From positions 25,253,501 through 25,317,500 of the forward strand of contig NC_088339.1 in the NCBI RefSeq assembly GCF_036884655.1: DNA of 64,000 nucleotides. Direction: 5' to 3'. Below are positions 14,601 through 27,375 of the stretch, piece after piece (positions within the stretch are counted from its first letter, which is position 1; the number at the start of each line of letters is the position of its first letter). The stretch comes from Musa acuminata AAA Group. Lineage: Eukaryota > Streptophyta > Magnoliopsida > Zingiberales > Musaceae. A program made the position numbers and the translations under genes. Under the pieces are notes generated by a model. That model worked only from the letters and a program-made list of their open reading frames with translations. It searched no databases and was not told the origin of the DNA.

Positions 14601-16541
14601 ATGCTCGTTTAAGACCTAAGTGACTAGGCTTCGAATGGCAAAAACCACATTTTTGCTTGTAGGGGTAAGGATGCTTTTACTTATTGTCTTATGGTTGGGT
14701 CATCCTTTTCTTTTATATGAATCCATGCCTTCATGTAATTCTATGGGCTGCTTTGAAATCTGCATGTATAATTGTCTTAATCGGCGGATGTGCTTTTTTA
14801 ATTTGTTGCATCCAAGCTTTCATCACACTTGTAGTAGATAATGATTTTTATGTACAAATTACAATATAGTTTTAAAGAGCTTATGTATGACATTAGATAA
14901 CTTACAATATAGTTTTTCAAAGAGCATATGTATCTTTGTTGGTTATGATATAGTTTTTTTAAGTCAGTTTGATGGACCTATCGCTACAGAAAAACAGCAA
15001 GGACAGTGGATCTTGATATTTACGGACATACCTAACTAGAGAATGAAGGGAGAGACATAGGACGTATGAACATACCAGAAATGATTATAGCATACTTGCA
15101 ATACAGTGCTAGAGAAGTCAATAGAAAGCCAATATATTATGTCCTTAACAAGGGGTGTAGATCATAAAAATGTTGTTTGATATTATATGTTTGCAATATG
15201 AGATAATCAACACTGTATTACCCACAGTCCTGATGATCTATTATATTTTATTTCTAGTATGCTAGTAACATGATGAAACTGCAAACATCACAAAAAGAAA
15301 AATAGGCATATGAGGCTAAGGATGTTATGCAGTCAAAGCCTGGACCATTTCTTTTCCTTCCTAAAACTAAATTAAGTCCGGCAATAATTGGAATTGTTTC
15401 TGAAGGATGGAGGAAATTGTAGCTTTTTTTCTGATAATGATGGTTGTACTATTATTGTTTTTATCTCATCCCAAGCAATACATCCATGATTAACAGGATG
15501 AACTTCTTTTTATTTATGATTTATTGCCAAAAATATTCCATTTCCAGTCTCATGGTCTTTCATCCAAATTTAGGTTCGTACGGGGAGACCAATATGCAAT
15601 TGCTTTAGCATTGCTTGATGAAGGAAGAGTCGTGTTAGGTGTTTTGGCATGTCCAAATCTTCCTTTTACATCTATTGCTAATCTTGATGGACACTCTTCG
15701 GAAAATCAAATTGGCTGCCTTTTCTCTGCTCAAACCGGTTGTGGTGCCTATATGCAGTTGCTACATGAACCTTCGGCAGCAAAGGTAGTGTTTTCCTTGA
15801 TGTTTTATTTCATCGAGGTTTACTTTCTGCCTGACGTTTTTCCCACCCCATTCAGATATTTGTCTGCACTACCGAAAATCCTGCTGATGCATCATTCTTC
15901 GAGTCGTATGAAGCAGCTCATTCCCTGCATGACTTGTCGAGTGCAATAGCAAAGGTACTAAGAACATATTAATTTATGTATTCGAATTAGAGTATCTATA
16001 GCAAATTAAACTTGATGATACTTGTTCAAATAGAAACTCGGTGTCCAAGCACCACCAGTTAGAATAGACAGTCAGGCCAAATATGGTGCTTTGGCGAGAG
16101 GAGATGGTGCAATATACCTACGCTTCCCACATAAAGGATATCGCGAGAAGATATGGGACCATGCCGCCGGTTCTATTGTTGTCACAGGTAGGGACAACCT
16201 TCAGGTTCATGAACTGTTCTACTTGGTGGATTCTTAGATACTACATCAGATTAGTGTAAGGATTTATTAGATAAGTCTTCTTCCAGAATGCATCATGTTC
16301 TTTAGTTGTTACCTAAGCCGAAAGCTTAATTTCTTCAGATTGTTACAATTCCTTCATATATTTTGCAGAAGCTGGTGGTATCGCGACAGATGCTGCTGGA
16401 AACAATCTGGATTTCTCAAAGGGGAGGTACCTCGATCTTGATACGGGCATCATTGTCACAAACAAGAAGCTGATGCCATCACTGTTGACTGCAGTACAAG
16501 AGGCCATAAGAGAACAAACCCAATCTGCCTCCCATCTGTAG
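11624..16541 (+). CDS. SAL1: 3'(2'),5'-bisphosphate nucleotidase, SAL1/HAL2 type, 427 aa
   Basis: A magnesium-dependent phosphatase that removes the 3'-phosphate of PAP/PAPS and may also act on inositol polyphosphates. In Arabidopsis SAL1 it controls the PAP retrograde stress signal from chloroplast to nucleus. Eight exons join in phase: 11624-11917, 12704-12779, 13801-13874, 13955-14157, 15574-15784, 15856-15954, 16034-16187 and 16369-16541. The first ~75 residues are rich in Ser, Arg and Pro with almost no acidic residues, as in a plastid transit peptide. An internal Met (MSSSSYEKEL, near 11843) could start a cytosolic form. Metal and substrate motifs are FSLVAEED, WVLDPIDGTKGF and WDHAAGSIVVTEAGG. 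Length fits a SAL1 core of about 350 aa plus a transit peptide. Intron 4 is 1.4 kb. The 3' end lies 117 bp from the stop of the convergent transporter gene. Confidence 0.95.
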
Positions 16542-16658
16542 TCCACTCTAATGGTACCACCCATCTTCTGCCAGCTTTCTGTATCTTTTTATTACATTCT
16601 ATCTTAACAAATTACCATTACTTGAATTACTCGAACTTAAAACAACGAGTGTGCCAAT

Positions 16659-19600
16659 TCAGACTTTCCCATCTTGCACATCGATGTTCCTAACCGGCCC
16701 TTTGAACCATTTCCTGGCATCAAGAACCCACCACAGCATTACAAGAGTCAGACAAATACCCAAAGCAACGGGTGCATAATTGAAGGTATCCCATTTGATA
16801 GGATACAGTGTTGGCAGCAGGAAGACTGAGCAAGTATAGCAGATCCACAGGAACGCCACCAAGCAAATGGGTCTTGTTGCTCTCCCCAGATAGAATGGAC
16901 CAGGTTTGAACCTCTTCTCTGCCATCACCATTCTTGCAAATATCGGCACTGCATAGCCACCAACCCATCCAACTGTGCAAATGGAAGTGATGGCAGTGAA
17001 CACCACATTAACTTTAAGGATCGGGAGGCCGAGCAGGATGCAAATGGCTGCACACAGCCATACTGCATTGGCAGGAACCTTGTGCTTGGGGTGTATTTTC
17101 CGCCATACCGACGAGAACGGGATTCCTTGGTCCCTCGATAATGCATACACCTGCGAGTAGTAATAGTAGTGATAATCATGTTTCGTCTTACTTTGATTGA
17201 GTAGTAGGATAATCAAGGCTCATAAGAGGTGAGATTTATCTCCATTTATGTGCTTGCATCGTTAAAGACAAATGATTATACATTGCTGACTTACCACTCT
17301 GGCAGCACTTGTCGTGATCGAAAGGCCGCCGAAGAAGAAGGAACCCCAGATGACAAACAGCAAGACAATGGCTCCGGCAGAGTTATTGTACCTCCCATGG
17401 AATGCATCATACAGAATCTGTGCCGGCACAAAGGCACCAGCCGTCTCATTGCCAGTATCATACAGGTAATTAAAGTCCTGCAATAGGAAACATCCTCAAC
17501 ATGATGAACAAGTCAAGCCATGGCACCAATAAGAGTATCAGAGTTGGAAACAGTACCTGGATGCTGAAAGTGAGAGCTAAGATGTATGCCCATCCGAACA
17601 CCGAGATGATTCCGATACTTGACAGAATAGCGATCGGACCATTCCTATCTGCGCCTTTCGTTTCCTCCGTTAGATGGGCAGCGGCATCGTATCCGTATAG
17701 CGAATACTGGCTTACAAGAATAGATAAGATGACTGCATATGCCTTGCTGGTAATACCGGTCGAATCTGGGGCTGTTTCGAAGTGAGTGAACACATAGGAA
17801 GCAGGCTTGGTGGTGAGAGACACCAAGGGAAGCATGATCACTATAACTGAACCCCCAATCACCTGCATCATCATTACCATCCATATGATCAATGTTGGAA
17901 CACGTTTTATGCAATTTCAGATGCTACAAAATGGATTAAGATCTGCAAATAGACACTAGGAACACAGTACACATCATCACATCAGGTAAACACACGGTAG
18001 ACATCAACCTTATCTGATTACATGCCAATCTGCAGCTCATATAAGATGCCAGAAAAAAGCAATGGAGTGGGACAGATGAGGCTACCATGTGGATAAACAT
18101 TTACCTGCCACCATATAGAGATTATATCGATTATGGCAATGACTTCCAATGCAAATGTGTTGAGGACTGCCCATATAATTGTAAGACAAATGTACATAGC
18201 TAGAAAGACTCCTCGAGGTGCAAAATATCCACCACCTTTGTTTGTCCCAGTGCATAATAGAATGATACTTTGCAGTACTTGTGACCCTGCATAAGCCTGG
18301 GACAACAAAATCATCTTCAGATTAATAGCAATATCGGTAGAATGACTACTTCCGATCTTTTTTCTAGCAGAATTAAGTACTTTTAGATGATCAAACCATT
18401 GATTTTGCATTGTTCTTGTAGAGAGTATGATCGAAAGAGTCTACTGGTAGTGTTACAATTACATAGATATGACAAAGAAAAATTTTAGATTATCAAACCT
18501 GAGTGCCTATTCCAGCAATAAGTCCGATAGCCTCCAACCAAGCACAACACCATGATGCAAAGGGACCCCATACAGGTCCAGCCAAATGAGCAGCCCAAAA
18601 GTACAGTGAACCAGTGGTCTGTCAAAAATTAAAATTAGCTTAACGAGTGTTTTCGCCAATAGAATATTGCATATAGTTCCGCAAATTTGCCGTATTACAC
18701 TGTATATTCCATATGATTATCCTACTATAAATCAGGAATGTTTTCAAACTGAGAGACAATGGGCATGATGGAGCCCATGCAATCCAATTAGGAAAATAGT
18801 ACATCACATTTGGTTTAAATAAATGAAGATCTATAGTATCACAAGATGCAAAAATTGAGTGATAAATCGTGTATCATAAGTCCATTGAGATTTGAAGCTG
18901 CTGCATAGAACTTTGTTATATTATTTTGGACAAGTCTGAACATGATTTCCCTACTACATCATACATTTTACATGCATGTGTTCCACAAAGGCTTATTAGC
19001 TATTGTTGTTATTTAGTTAATGTTTGTAGATTCACTTTTAATAAGGCAGCCTAGTGATGAGTTTCCACCCATAATTGTCATACAGGGAGTAGAAGATTGA
19101 AGTAGCTTTACCCACATTGCAAAGTGGTTGTTTCTGCAACTCAAACACACATCAACCAAGAAGACAGGCTGCAATGAGGTTATAGATTCTAATTGGTAGG
19201 ACAGCAATACTTTTGTTAAACTAGCCCTTTGTTACTAACAAAAAGAAGGGGATCATTGCGCATTCCTCACAAATGCCTACATTCCTCACAAAAAGAAGGG
19301 AATACAATCTAAATAAACCATTGGAAATTAATTCATGGATTCATTGCGCATTCGATTCCCAAAGGGGAGGAGATCATTTCCTTTATTACAGATTAGATTG
19401 CAGCAAAAGCCATGCTTCCATGGTAAGCAGAGACTTAAGATTAGATCAAAACAAGTGAAAGATGCGACAAACAAGTTGGTTCAGAGCAGGTTATTTAAGG
19501 GTCTCATAGTACCACTCTTCAGCCTTGATCTTTAATGGTTGAAAATATAAAGAACACCATAGGCAAGATCGAAGAAGAAACCCGCAAAGATCATGATCTG

Positions 19601-19959
19601 AGACCTCAGAACGAGCACTTACAGGGAAAGAGGAGCAGATCTCCGCCATGGCGATGCCGACGAACCAAGTGAAGAAGGAGACGACGACCCACCCCCAGAC
19701 GAGACTGGCCGGCCCTGCGTACAGCAAGCTCGAGCCGTAGAGCGGTGTGATCCCCGTAAACAGCGTCATCGTCGAGAACGATATCGCCAGCGTCTTGAAC
19801 AGAGTCTGTACACCGAAGCAGACAAGGCTCCTGAGACTCACCATCTCTGCAAGAGAGATGAGGAGGAAAGTGAGGACGGAGACTCACCATCTCTCTCCTG
19901 AGCTCCTGCTTGTAGCCGAGCTCGTTGAGGCGCTTCTCCCCCGAATCCATCTCCACCAT
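16659..19959 (-). CDS. BAT1: Amino acid/GABA transporter, BAT1 type (APC family), 515 aa
   Basis: A polytopic amino acid-polyamine-choline family permease. The Arabidopsis relative BAT1 (GABP) moves amino acids and GABA and has been placed in plasma and mitochondrial membranes. Seven exons on the minus strand join in phase: 19959-19888, 19805-19623, 18618-18499, 18296-18105, 17862-17557, 17477-17295 and 17150-16659. The N-terminus MDSGEKRLNELGYKQEL is the family signature. The core contains FAISFS-like LAISFSTMTLFTG, MAEICSSFP, QYSLYGYDAAAHLTEET, and a C-terminal ARKWFKGPVRNI. About 12 hydrophobic spans are visible. Intron 1 is only 82 bp and carries a second copy of the donor context (GATGGTGAGTCTC near 19845). 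An in-frame ATG at 19844 could give a shorter N-terminus (MVSLRSLVCFG). I chose 19959 because it restores the conserved N-terminal signature. Confidence 0.94.
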
Positions 19960-20900
19960 GTTTGCTTCCCTTCTCTTCGTTCTGCGCCTCTGTTTCGGAT
20001 TCTTGGATGGAAGCTTTAAAGTCTCCTCCCGCGGATGATAAATGGAGGAAGAGGAGCAGCAGAGGTCGGATCAGAGCACAGAGCGTGGGAACGCAGCCTC
20101 TCCGATCTCTCTACCGTGGTTGACTTACATAGCGATCGAACGCTTTCTTTTGCGTGCTGCGGCTCTGAAACATAAAAGCAAACAGCTGTCGTCGGTCAGT
20201 TGACTAATATGACATCGCTTCCGCTAAAAGTAGAGATATAAGAAGAGAAAAAAATTCCAACTACTAAGATTGCGATCGGGAAAATGAGATGCGATGGATT
20301 TAAAATTACAGCACGCATTGACCGGGTTTGATTGATACCGTGGTTCTATTGGGCGTGGGAGACGGCAGCAGTGAAACGTGTGCGCGGGAAGCCAGCCACG
20401 TAATTCCAATAAGAAATGAGTTGGTTGACCGGGGAAGATCCTCGAAACCCGTATATTCTTCCTAGATCCGATAAGATCTTCTCCGTAACAGTATACGAAT
20501 CTCGTCTGTTGGAATCCAGTTTCAAGATCCTCGCACGATATTCGGCGCATCTCCAGATGCAACTGTAAGCGCACCCACCTTGTCGACTGCGACGACGGGG
20601 CCCCACTGGTGGATGCCGCAACGGACCCGCCCTCCGGTCGGGGTTTGGCCGCCGCCATTTAGGACTGCTGACTGCTTGGCTGCCGAACCCACCTGCATGC
20701 CGCCATTTGCAGAGCATGGTGAAAGAGATCGAGAAAGCGGTGTCGTCTGCTTCGCACGTGATTGCCGTAACATACTGCTTTTTAAAGCACAGTCTTCATA
20801 CAGAATTAGTTCGAGGTCAGAAGTATCATGATAATTTGGGACACTGTAAGGTAGAGGGAACCGTGAATTATCGATACACGAGGAAAGAGACCATACGATG
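19960..20900. other. Spacer: transporter promoter and SDR 3' flank
   Basis: Contains the likely 5' UTR and promoter of the BAT1-type gene (19960 to about 20250) and, further right, the 3' flank of the short-chain dehydrogenase. A GC-richer patch at 20500-20720 is open in several frames on both strands. None of these shows a known domain or splice partner, so I call no gene. Confidence 0.5.
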
Positions 20901-22324
20901 TCACACAGGCCTGCTTCTTCTTTTAAGAAGTTCTTCACTGAACTCCCACAGCGTTTTGCCTAAGATTTCATCTCTTGCTTTTCCTGAAGGCATTGCCTCA
21001 TTGCAGTCCGCAAAATATTTCCCGGTAACATCTTTTACTTGCGGATGTAATGCTAGATAGCAAGTAGTTGCTGCTCCCTGCAAAGACGGAATGCTTGCTC
21101 ACTCAAAGATCAGCAATTGCAGAGAAAAAAAGCATTAAAACTTTCCAAGAAAGAATCATTGAAATCGATGACATACCTCGGGTATGCTCTTTAAAATTGG
21201 TTTCGCAAGAGCGGCAAGTGATTTCATCAACGCTACAAAGAAAAAAGGAAACGATTTATTCCAAGTTAATTAGAGACTCAACAAGAAGATGAGTAATAAG
21301 TACATACTAGGGTTCATCTCTATATGACGAACGAGGTTCGTAAATATTACTCCTGGGTGCAGAGAGTTTACTGTCACATTGGATCCCTCTTCCTGATGAT
21401 GATAATTAAATGGAGCTTAATGTATCCACTCTTGATTAAAGTCATGCAAGATACTTCAAATTGCAAATATATATCTTTGTTGTACTTCACAGCAATTGCA
21501 TAATTGATGCAGACCTGTAGATGCTTAGATAGCTCATTTGCATGAAGTATGTTAGCTAGTTTTGAGTGAGCATATGCGATGAAAGGTTTGTACCTGTGGC
21601 AAGAGTTTTGTATCAAGTAAGCCAATTGAAATGTGATCAGCTGCTAATATAAGTTATCCAATAGGAAGCTAACTTTGATTGGTCATTTATCTTATCAAGG
21701 TTGAAGCAAGATCCATCACTCGTTCGGTGAGCATTTGATGAAACATTGATTATTCTTCCCTGCACTCCCATTTTTTTGGCTGTGGCTTTCATCTTGTCGA
21801 GCAGGAGATTAGTGAGCAGAAAGTGTCCTGTGGCATTCAGAAACATTAGGACACATCTTTGATATTTTAAAGAAGCAAAAATTATTTCTTACTGTTTGCT
21901 TAATCAATAGTATATACCTGATCTGGCTGTTCTCAAGATACTATAACCTTGCTTTTTAATGAGCACTGATGATAATCATGCCTTGATGATGATCATCCAG
22001 AATATATAAAGCTTACTGTGGAATGGATTGCAACTGTCACTATTCCTGTATGATAACTAAGCTTATCTCTCATTTTGTGAATTACCACAATACAGGATTT
22101 TAGTTATAAAGGAATGCACTTCAAATCTATTTGGTTGCTATCATCATGGACATAGCAAGTTTTGACTACATGTCTTTCTGTTGCTTTCCAAAGTCAGCCT
22201 GTCATATAAATAACTTATCCTCCATCGTATTATGATCCTTCCCACAGATCTTTTCTTTTGGACCATCAAGTAAATCCTCTAAGAAGAATCATGGGATGGC
22301 ACTCACATTTATTTATCTCTCTCT

Positions 22325-22356
<32 letters not shown>

Positions 22357-23584
22357 CACTCATGCCGCATTGTATCCAATGCACCTTCCATAAGAAGTGT
22401 TATAGCTACTGAGAAAGACTCGCAAGTTATATGAAATAGTTGGAGAAATGCAATGTGGAATTAGGAAAGCAACTTGCTTGATTGAAACAAATACCTAGGT
22501 GATTTGTGGCAAACTGCAGCTCAATTCCATCTCTAGAAAGCTGGAAAGGGCAAGCCATGATTCCTGCATTATTGCTGATACGAAGTTCTAAAGATAAGAA
22601 TGTTACTTTGTGAGCTAATTAAATGGAATCAAATTTCATAAATTAAATTTAGTATAAAGGTCAAAAGTTTCATGCTATTTTACATAATAGCTGCACCAGT
22701 CAGAGATTACGCTTACATAAGTATGTTCAAATGCTTGTGCGATGAATTGAAAGATCGAGCAAACGAGCCAACAGAGTCGAGGGAGCTGAGATCCATCTCC
22801 ATAACATGAAGTTCTGCACTCGGATTCTGTTCAAGGAGGCTTTGTTTCACCTTCAACCCACTATCCAGAGTTCGTGATGGTATAATGACTTTGGCACCTC
22901 TGAGCGCTAGTACTCTTGCTGTCTCTTTTCCTATGCCATTTGTTGCTCCTGCAGTACATAAAATAGATGGTAGTTATTTGTGGCGTTAATCAAATCTAAA
23001 ATATGCTTTGCTAATATTCTGATTATTTTCAGAGGCAATTCATTAGTCACAAGTTATGCTTGCATGGTCAAGTATTCAAACACTAGGGTGAGAATTCTCA
23101 TGCTCTTTGGAGCAATTCGTCAGTCACTTTGTCCGCATGGTCTACGGTACCAAGGCACGTTGGACAAGAGGACATGAAAGAACAGTTCTGGCTTCAAATC
23201 AAACCTTCCTTGAGTTTAGCAATGATGACAAAGGAGTGTAAAATTCTAAAGAAGAAGGAAAAGGTAGTAGCGAACGATGATTTGGCTACAAAGTCACCAA
23301 CTTTACTTATTCTAAGCCCTTTAGTTCACTTGCAGTTCATTTTCGTGAAGCATGCTTCTAATAAGTTCGGAACCGTCTTCATTTTCAAGAGAAGGATAAA
23401 TTCACAGGACACTACTGATAGAGCTGCCATGGCAATCCCTATCGAGAGGAGGAGAAGGAGCTCAAGAACCTGTGACGATCGCGGTAAGTTGACTTGCATC
23501 AATTCCTTCTGTGACCTGCTCGGCGGTCGAAGATGAGCCAAATCCAGAAGGACCTGCTCGCCAAAGCCATCCCAGAAGACCCAT
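20901..23584 (-). CDS. TIC32-like short-chain dehydrogenase/reductase, 325 aa
   Basis: A classical NAD(P)H-dependent SDR of the TIC32/retinol-dehydrogenase-like group. In pea, Tic32 is a calmodulin-binding redox sensor at the inner chloroplast envelope; whether this copy does that is not shown here. Eight exons on the minus strand join in phase: 23584-23470, 22948-22717, 22574-22495, 21827-21674, 21593-21515, 21392-21308, 21232-21177 and 21077-20901. The N-terminus [20 protein letters not shown] matches the family. The cofactor loop is TGATNGIG (residues about 39-46), NNAG follows, the catalytic Ser is in INVSSNAH, and the active-site pair is YAHSK. The length is about 320 aa as usual. Introns hold a (TA)n tract near 22325. 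The first exon is short and was found only by joining TAIVT to GATNGIG. Confidence 0.92.
22325..22350. repeat. (TA)n microsatellite in SDR intron 3
   Basis: About 13 TA units within the intron between the exons ending at 22495 and starting at 21827. Confidence 0.9.
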
Positions 23585-24139
23585 CTCCGGCTCTCTGTTC
23601 TTCTTTAGCAACTACAGAATCGGTGTAGCACGACGCACATAGCGTGGTAGGACAGCAAGCTAAGAGACTGCGACCAGAGAGAGGTGGGCTGTTGTTAGCC
23701 ATAGAAGTGGCGGCGTTCGGATGCGTGGATTTATGGATCAGAGCTAAGGTAGCTTGTGGATTCCAATAGCCCCGGCTTCGAATGATGTGGATTGGGGCCT
23801 CGAGTCAATCTTCAATAGCAATCCTGCAGCATGGCAGCATATCAAAGTGCTTGTCAGAGTACAAGTTCAAAGGCATTTGCACGAACACCGTACGAGCTCG
23901 AATCATTTGCTCGTGCTCGGACTTCATCATCACATCGTGAGAGTCGCGGATGACATCGTCAAACAAAAAGTGAGCTATTACATGACAAAGATGATATAAA
24001 TGCTCAGCAATGGGAAGCCCTCTCAGATAACTTTTTTTTTTCTTAATAAAGAAATTCTGTAGCTGTGTCACAAACTCTGTCTTAACATTCTTAATCATTC
24101 AAAAAAAACCAATAATAACCATGAATAATCATCATTTCT

Positions 24140-24176
<37 letters not shown>

Positions 24177-25183
24177 ATATATTGTTGTGCACATCTATCC
24201 TATCAAAAGCTTCCCAATTCAATTTGGAACTGAACAAGGTGTTCATAGAAAGAGCCTAAAAGAACAATAGCATAAAGTAGGACATTTATCTACAGTAAAA
24301 ACAAAAAAATGTAGCAGATAATCACTAAGACCACTAGAAAATAATAGAAATCATGACAGTAATGACACCTTAAAATTGTTTTCCATATTCTGTTTCGTAA
24401 TCACAATCATCAATCACAGAACACAGACTGTCATCCAAATAATAATTGTTTTTAGAAACACAATTCAAAATTTTGAAAGCCCACAAAACAGGCCCTTGAT
24501 GAGTTGAATTTTCTTATCCATTGTTACCTATGGTGCTACCTTCATCAAAATGAACAAAATTCAGCAAATACAGACTACGCCGAAAAAAGGAGGTCTTGCT
24601 TATACTAAAAATACATATGCTACTAAAGAAAGTTAGCTTTCCAGTGACAACTCTAGCTGATACAAACTACTAGGTTTGAGATGTGCACATTTAACTTGAA
24701 AGCTCCATCATTGGTAATAAATAGCAATCCTGATGCAGATGAAAGTGGAATATGAATTGTGGCAGCATGATGATTTTCAATGTTGAAGCTACAATATCCA
24801 GCACAATAGCTGATTCTTGATCCTCATATTTCATGAATAAGCAAAAGAGACAAGAAAATTTTTAATGAGATTATTGGATGCATCCTGTATCTTGGGTTCT
24901 TCAGTTCTACTGGGACGTAGATCTTGTAATTTGATCTGAAGCTTCGCACTGATGCTTCAATAAAACAGTAGCTTTTTTTTTAATATTAACAACAATGGAG
25001 TACTTGCATGGGCTCTTTTTTTTTAATATTAACTCAGCATGTTGTGCAACCACTATGGTGTTCTGGCATTCTAGCTACCATTGAAATTTACAGAACTAGT
25101 TATGGCAGCCTTCTTCCATTTCCCATCTACACAGAATCAGGATTTTCTCTACTCTTGGAACCGGGATTTGCATCGTAATTTCC
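23585..25183. other. Spacer: SDR promoter and PORR 3' flank
   Basis: SDR 5' flank to about 23800, then non-coding AT-rich sequence with a (TA)n run at about 24142-24174 and A-rich or T-rich tracts near 24962 and 25016. The last few hundred bases before 25184 are probably the PORR gene 3' UTR. No gene is seen. Confidence 0.55.
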
Positions 25184-26341
25184 TTATGATATTTCTTCCA
25201 AAGGTTTCGTACTCCTTCGGCTTCTCAGAATAGCCTCCGACTCGATCATCAGCCTCACATACCCTTCCCTCACTCCCAGAAGAGGGTGCCTCTCAATAGC
25301 AGTTTCTGAGCCAGCACAATATGCTTCTTTAAGGACAACAAAACAAGTCTTGCTCTTCAGCAAGAGGTAAAAAATATGGGGATGGCGTTCAAACACCATA
25401 TGAAACTTTTGCGGCAAACCTAAATGCTTCTTGAGGCAAAGCAGCCTCCGCCTTTCAGCAGAGTTATCTACAAAGAGAGAGAGCAATTCGTGAAGAACCC
25501 CAGCCACCCGCTTCTCTGAAATATCACTATTCGGATCCAGGCTTGAAAAAGTTTCATATGGGGATACATACTCGACCTTCTGAAATTCTTCTAACCACAA
25601 CTCAATCTTCCGCTTTAAGCGAAAACCTTTAGAAGGGAAAAGAGGAAACTCAATGACTGATGGTGGCGAGTGAAGGATCCCATTTGACTTCATTGCATTC
25701 CTTTGTAGCACAGAAAACACCTGCTCATTTGAACAAATTGATGCACTCAATCCCTGCTCTCCATCTCCCATATCCACAATCTGAAAGTATCCTTTTGAAA
25801 TCTCTTCTGAATTTTTAAGATAATCTTCGGGCAATCCGAGATACCATAACATACCTTGGACTGTCCTCAAAGGCAGACTCCTCTCCCTCGACATAAGGAT
25901 CAATCTCCTCAATCTGTCGACAATCTCTGACCGATGGGCCGCATAGACTTTACACTCTCTGTGATGAAGATCAGCAGCTTCTTGAGTGAGCTTGAACCAT
26001 GGGAGGTTGTACTTTGGACCGGTGAACTCCTCGAAAACAGCTGGGTACCTCCTGAGAAATCCTGCAACCTTGCCAGAGACTTCTAGAATGCGGTTCTGCT
26101 TGGAGACGGCAGAGATGGGGATACAGCCAGTGGGTTCTTTGGAAATAATGTTCTTGAGGGAGATGAGTGGTCTGAGCTCCTTGGATTTGAGAAGGATGTT
26201 AACAGAATCATATAAAGGATCCTTCATCCATTTCATTTTCACATCCACATAGTTGGACTTTTGTGTGCGTGAGAAAGCCAAATTTTTGTGATAACATAAC
26301 ACCAGTTCTCTAAACCTTCTATTGACAAGCAGCAGAAGCAT
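25184..26341 (-). CDS. PORR-domain organelle RNA-binding protein, 385 aa, single exon
   Basis: Plant organelle RNA recognition (PORR) proteins bind group II introns or other transcripts in mitochondria and chloroplasts and help splicing; WTF1 and WTF9 are studied examples. This single open frame has a basic N-terminus (LLVNRRFRELVLCYHKNLAF) suited to mitochondrial or plastid import. The family opening pattern VDVKMKWMKDPLYD follows, then ILEVSGKVAGFLRRYPAVFEEF, MLWYLGLPEDYL, a middle block with FPLFPSKGFRLKRKIELWLEEFQ, and the C-terminal LGLPQKFHMVFERHPHIFYL and VREGYVRLM. Lack of coding introns and the length of about 385 aa fit the family. A 5' UTR intron is possible: a TGTAG acceptor is about 10 bases upstream of the ATG, with a CAG/GTAGC donor near 26460. 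Targeting and RNA partner cannot be told from sequence. Confidence 0.9.
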   Translation of the reverse strand: MLLLLVNRRFRELVLCYHKNLAFSRTQKSNYVDVKMKWMKDPLYDSVNILLKSKELRPLISLKNIISKEPTGCIPISAVSKQNRILEVSGKVAGFLRRYPAVFEEFTGPKYNLPWFKLTQEAADLHHRECKVYAAHRSEIVDRLRRLILMSRERSLPLRTVQGMLWYLGLPEDYLKNSEEISKGYFQIVDMGDGEQGLSASICSNEQVFSVLQRNAMKSNGILHSPPSVIEFPLFPSKGFRLKRKIELWLEEFQKVEYVSPYETFSSLDPNSDISEKRVAGVLHELLSLFVDNSAERRRLLCLKKHLGLPQKFHMVFERHPHIFYLLLKSKTCFVVLKEAYCAGSETAIERHPLLGVREGYVRLMIESEAILRSRRSTKPLEEIS

Positions 26342-27375
26342 CTTTGTCCTACAGGAATTCAGTATCTGGGTTTACGGATCAAGCAAACCTCTTAGTATTG
26401 GTGATAAACCAAGTCTACTGCAGGCGAGGAAATTACATGAGTTTCTGATGAGAAGCTACCTGATCGTTGTCTCCAATGAGAAAGGTTAGATTTTGATGGG
26501 TTTTTCTACGATTTTAAGTTCAGAGCAATCTAATCTATCAACCAGCAAGCAGAGAACGCAAAGCTTTTTGCGAAGAATAATATAAAGATTGGAGTTTGAG
26601 ACTTTATACCATTAGGGCTTAGGGTTTATGGGAGTTTCCAGAATCAAATACAAACAAAAGGAAATGGAGTCAACAGTCTTACCTCTCTCTCTAGCGCTCT
26701 GTCTCTCTCCTATGGAAACGTAGGAACCTCCTCGAATCCCTCCTCAAAACTTCTCTTCCCTCTTCCTATCCTCCTAGAAGACAGTCGAAGGCCGGAATAA
26801 GTAATGGCCGGGAACCGGTGGCAGGGACCGAGGACGCGCTACAGGGCGACTGACGAAGGAAGATTTGGTGGCAGCTTTGACATGAGCCAGCGGAAAAGAG
26901 AAAGATGGCGACAGCCAGAAAGGGAGAGAGGAAGCCGTGAACCAGCGGGGGAGGGAAGGCGGGCGCTGATGTGCTGCGTGACGCGGCGAGAAGGCGGGCG
27001 GCGTACGGAGAAGAGAGACGGCGAGAAAGTGAGAGGGGCTGAAGCACGAGAGAGATGAAGAGAGGCGGAGGCGCGAGAGCGACAAAGGACGGCGGCGTCG
27101 ACGGAGAACGGTCGGTTTGGTTTCTGACATGGAGGGCAGATTTGTTACCTTATTAAAAAAAACATTTATTTTATAGTTTACAGAAGACGTGTAAATTATA
27201 TTTAATTTATAACGAATTTTCGGAAAAGACTTTTTCTTTTTTTGAAAATTTCTGTAGAATGATTTTTTTTAGTATGATAAAGATATATATATAATATATT
27301 ATCAAACTCATCACCACTTTTATCGTCCATCGTTACTTGTAGCCCTCAGCATAAAGATGCACTCGTATATATTTT

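Noticed and set aside
20224..20938. Several overlapping open frames of 120-144 codons on the minus strand
   Set aside because: They overlap one another in different frames in a GC-richer promoter-like patch; none has a domain, and the neighbouring SDR and transporter are complete without them.
26766..27130. Open frames on both strands rich in Ser, Arg and Pro
   Set aside because: Open because the patch is GC-rich; probably the promoter and leader of the PORR gene.
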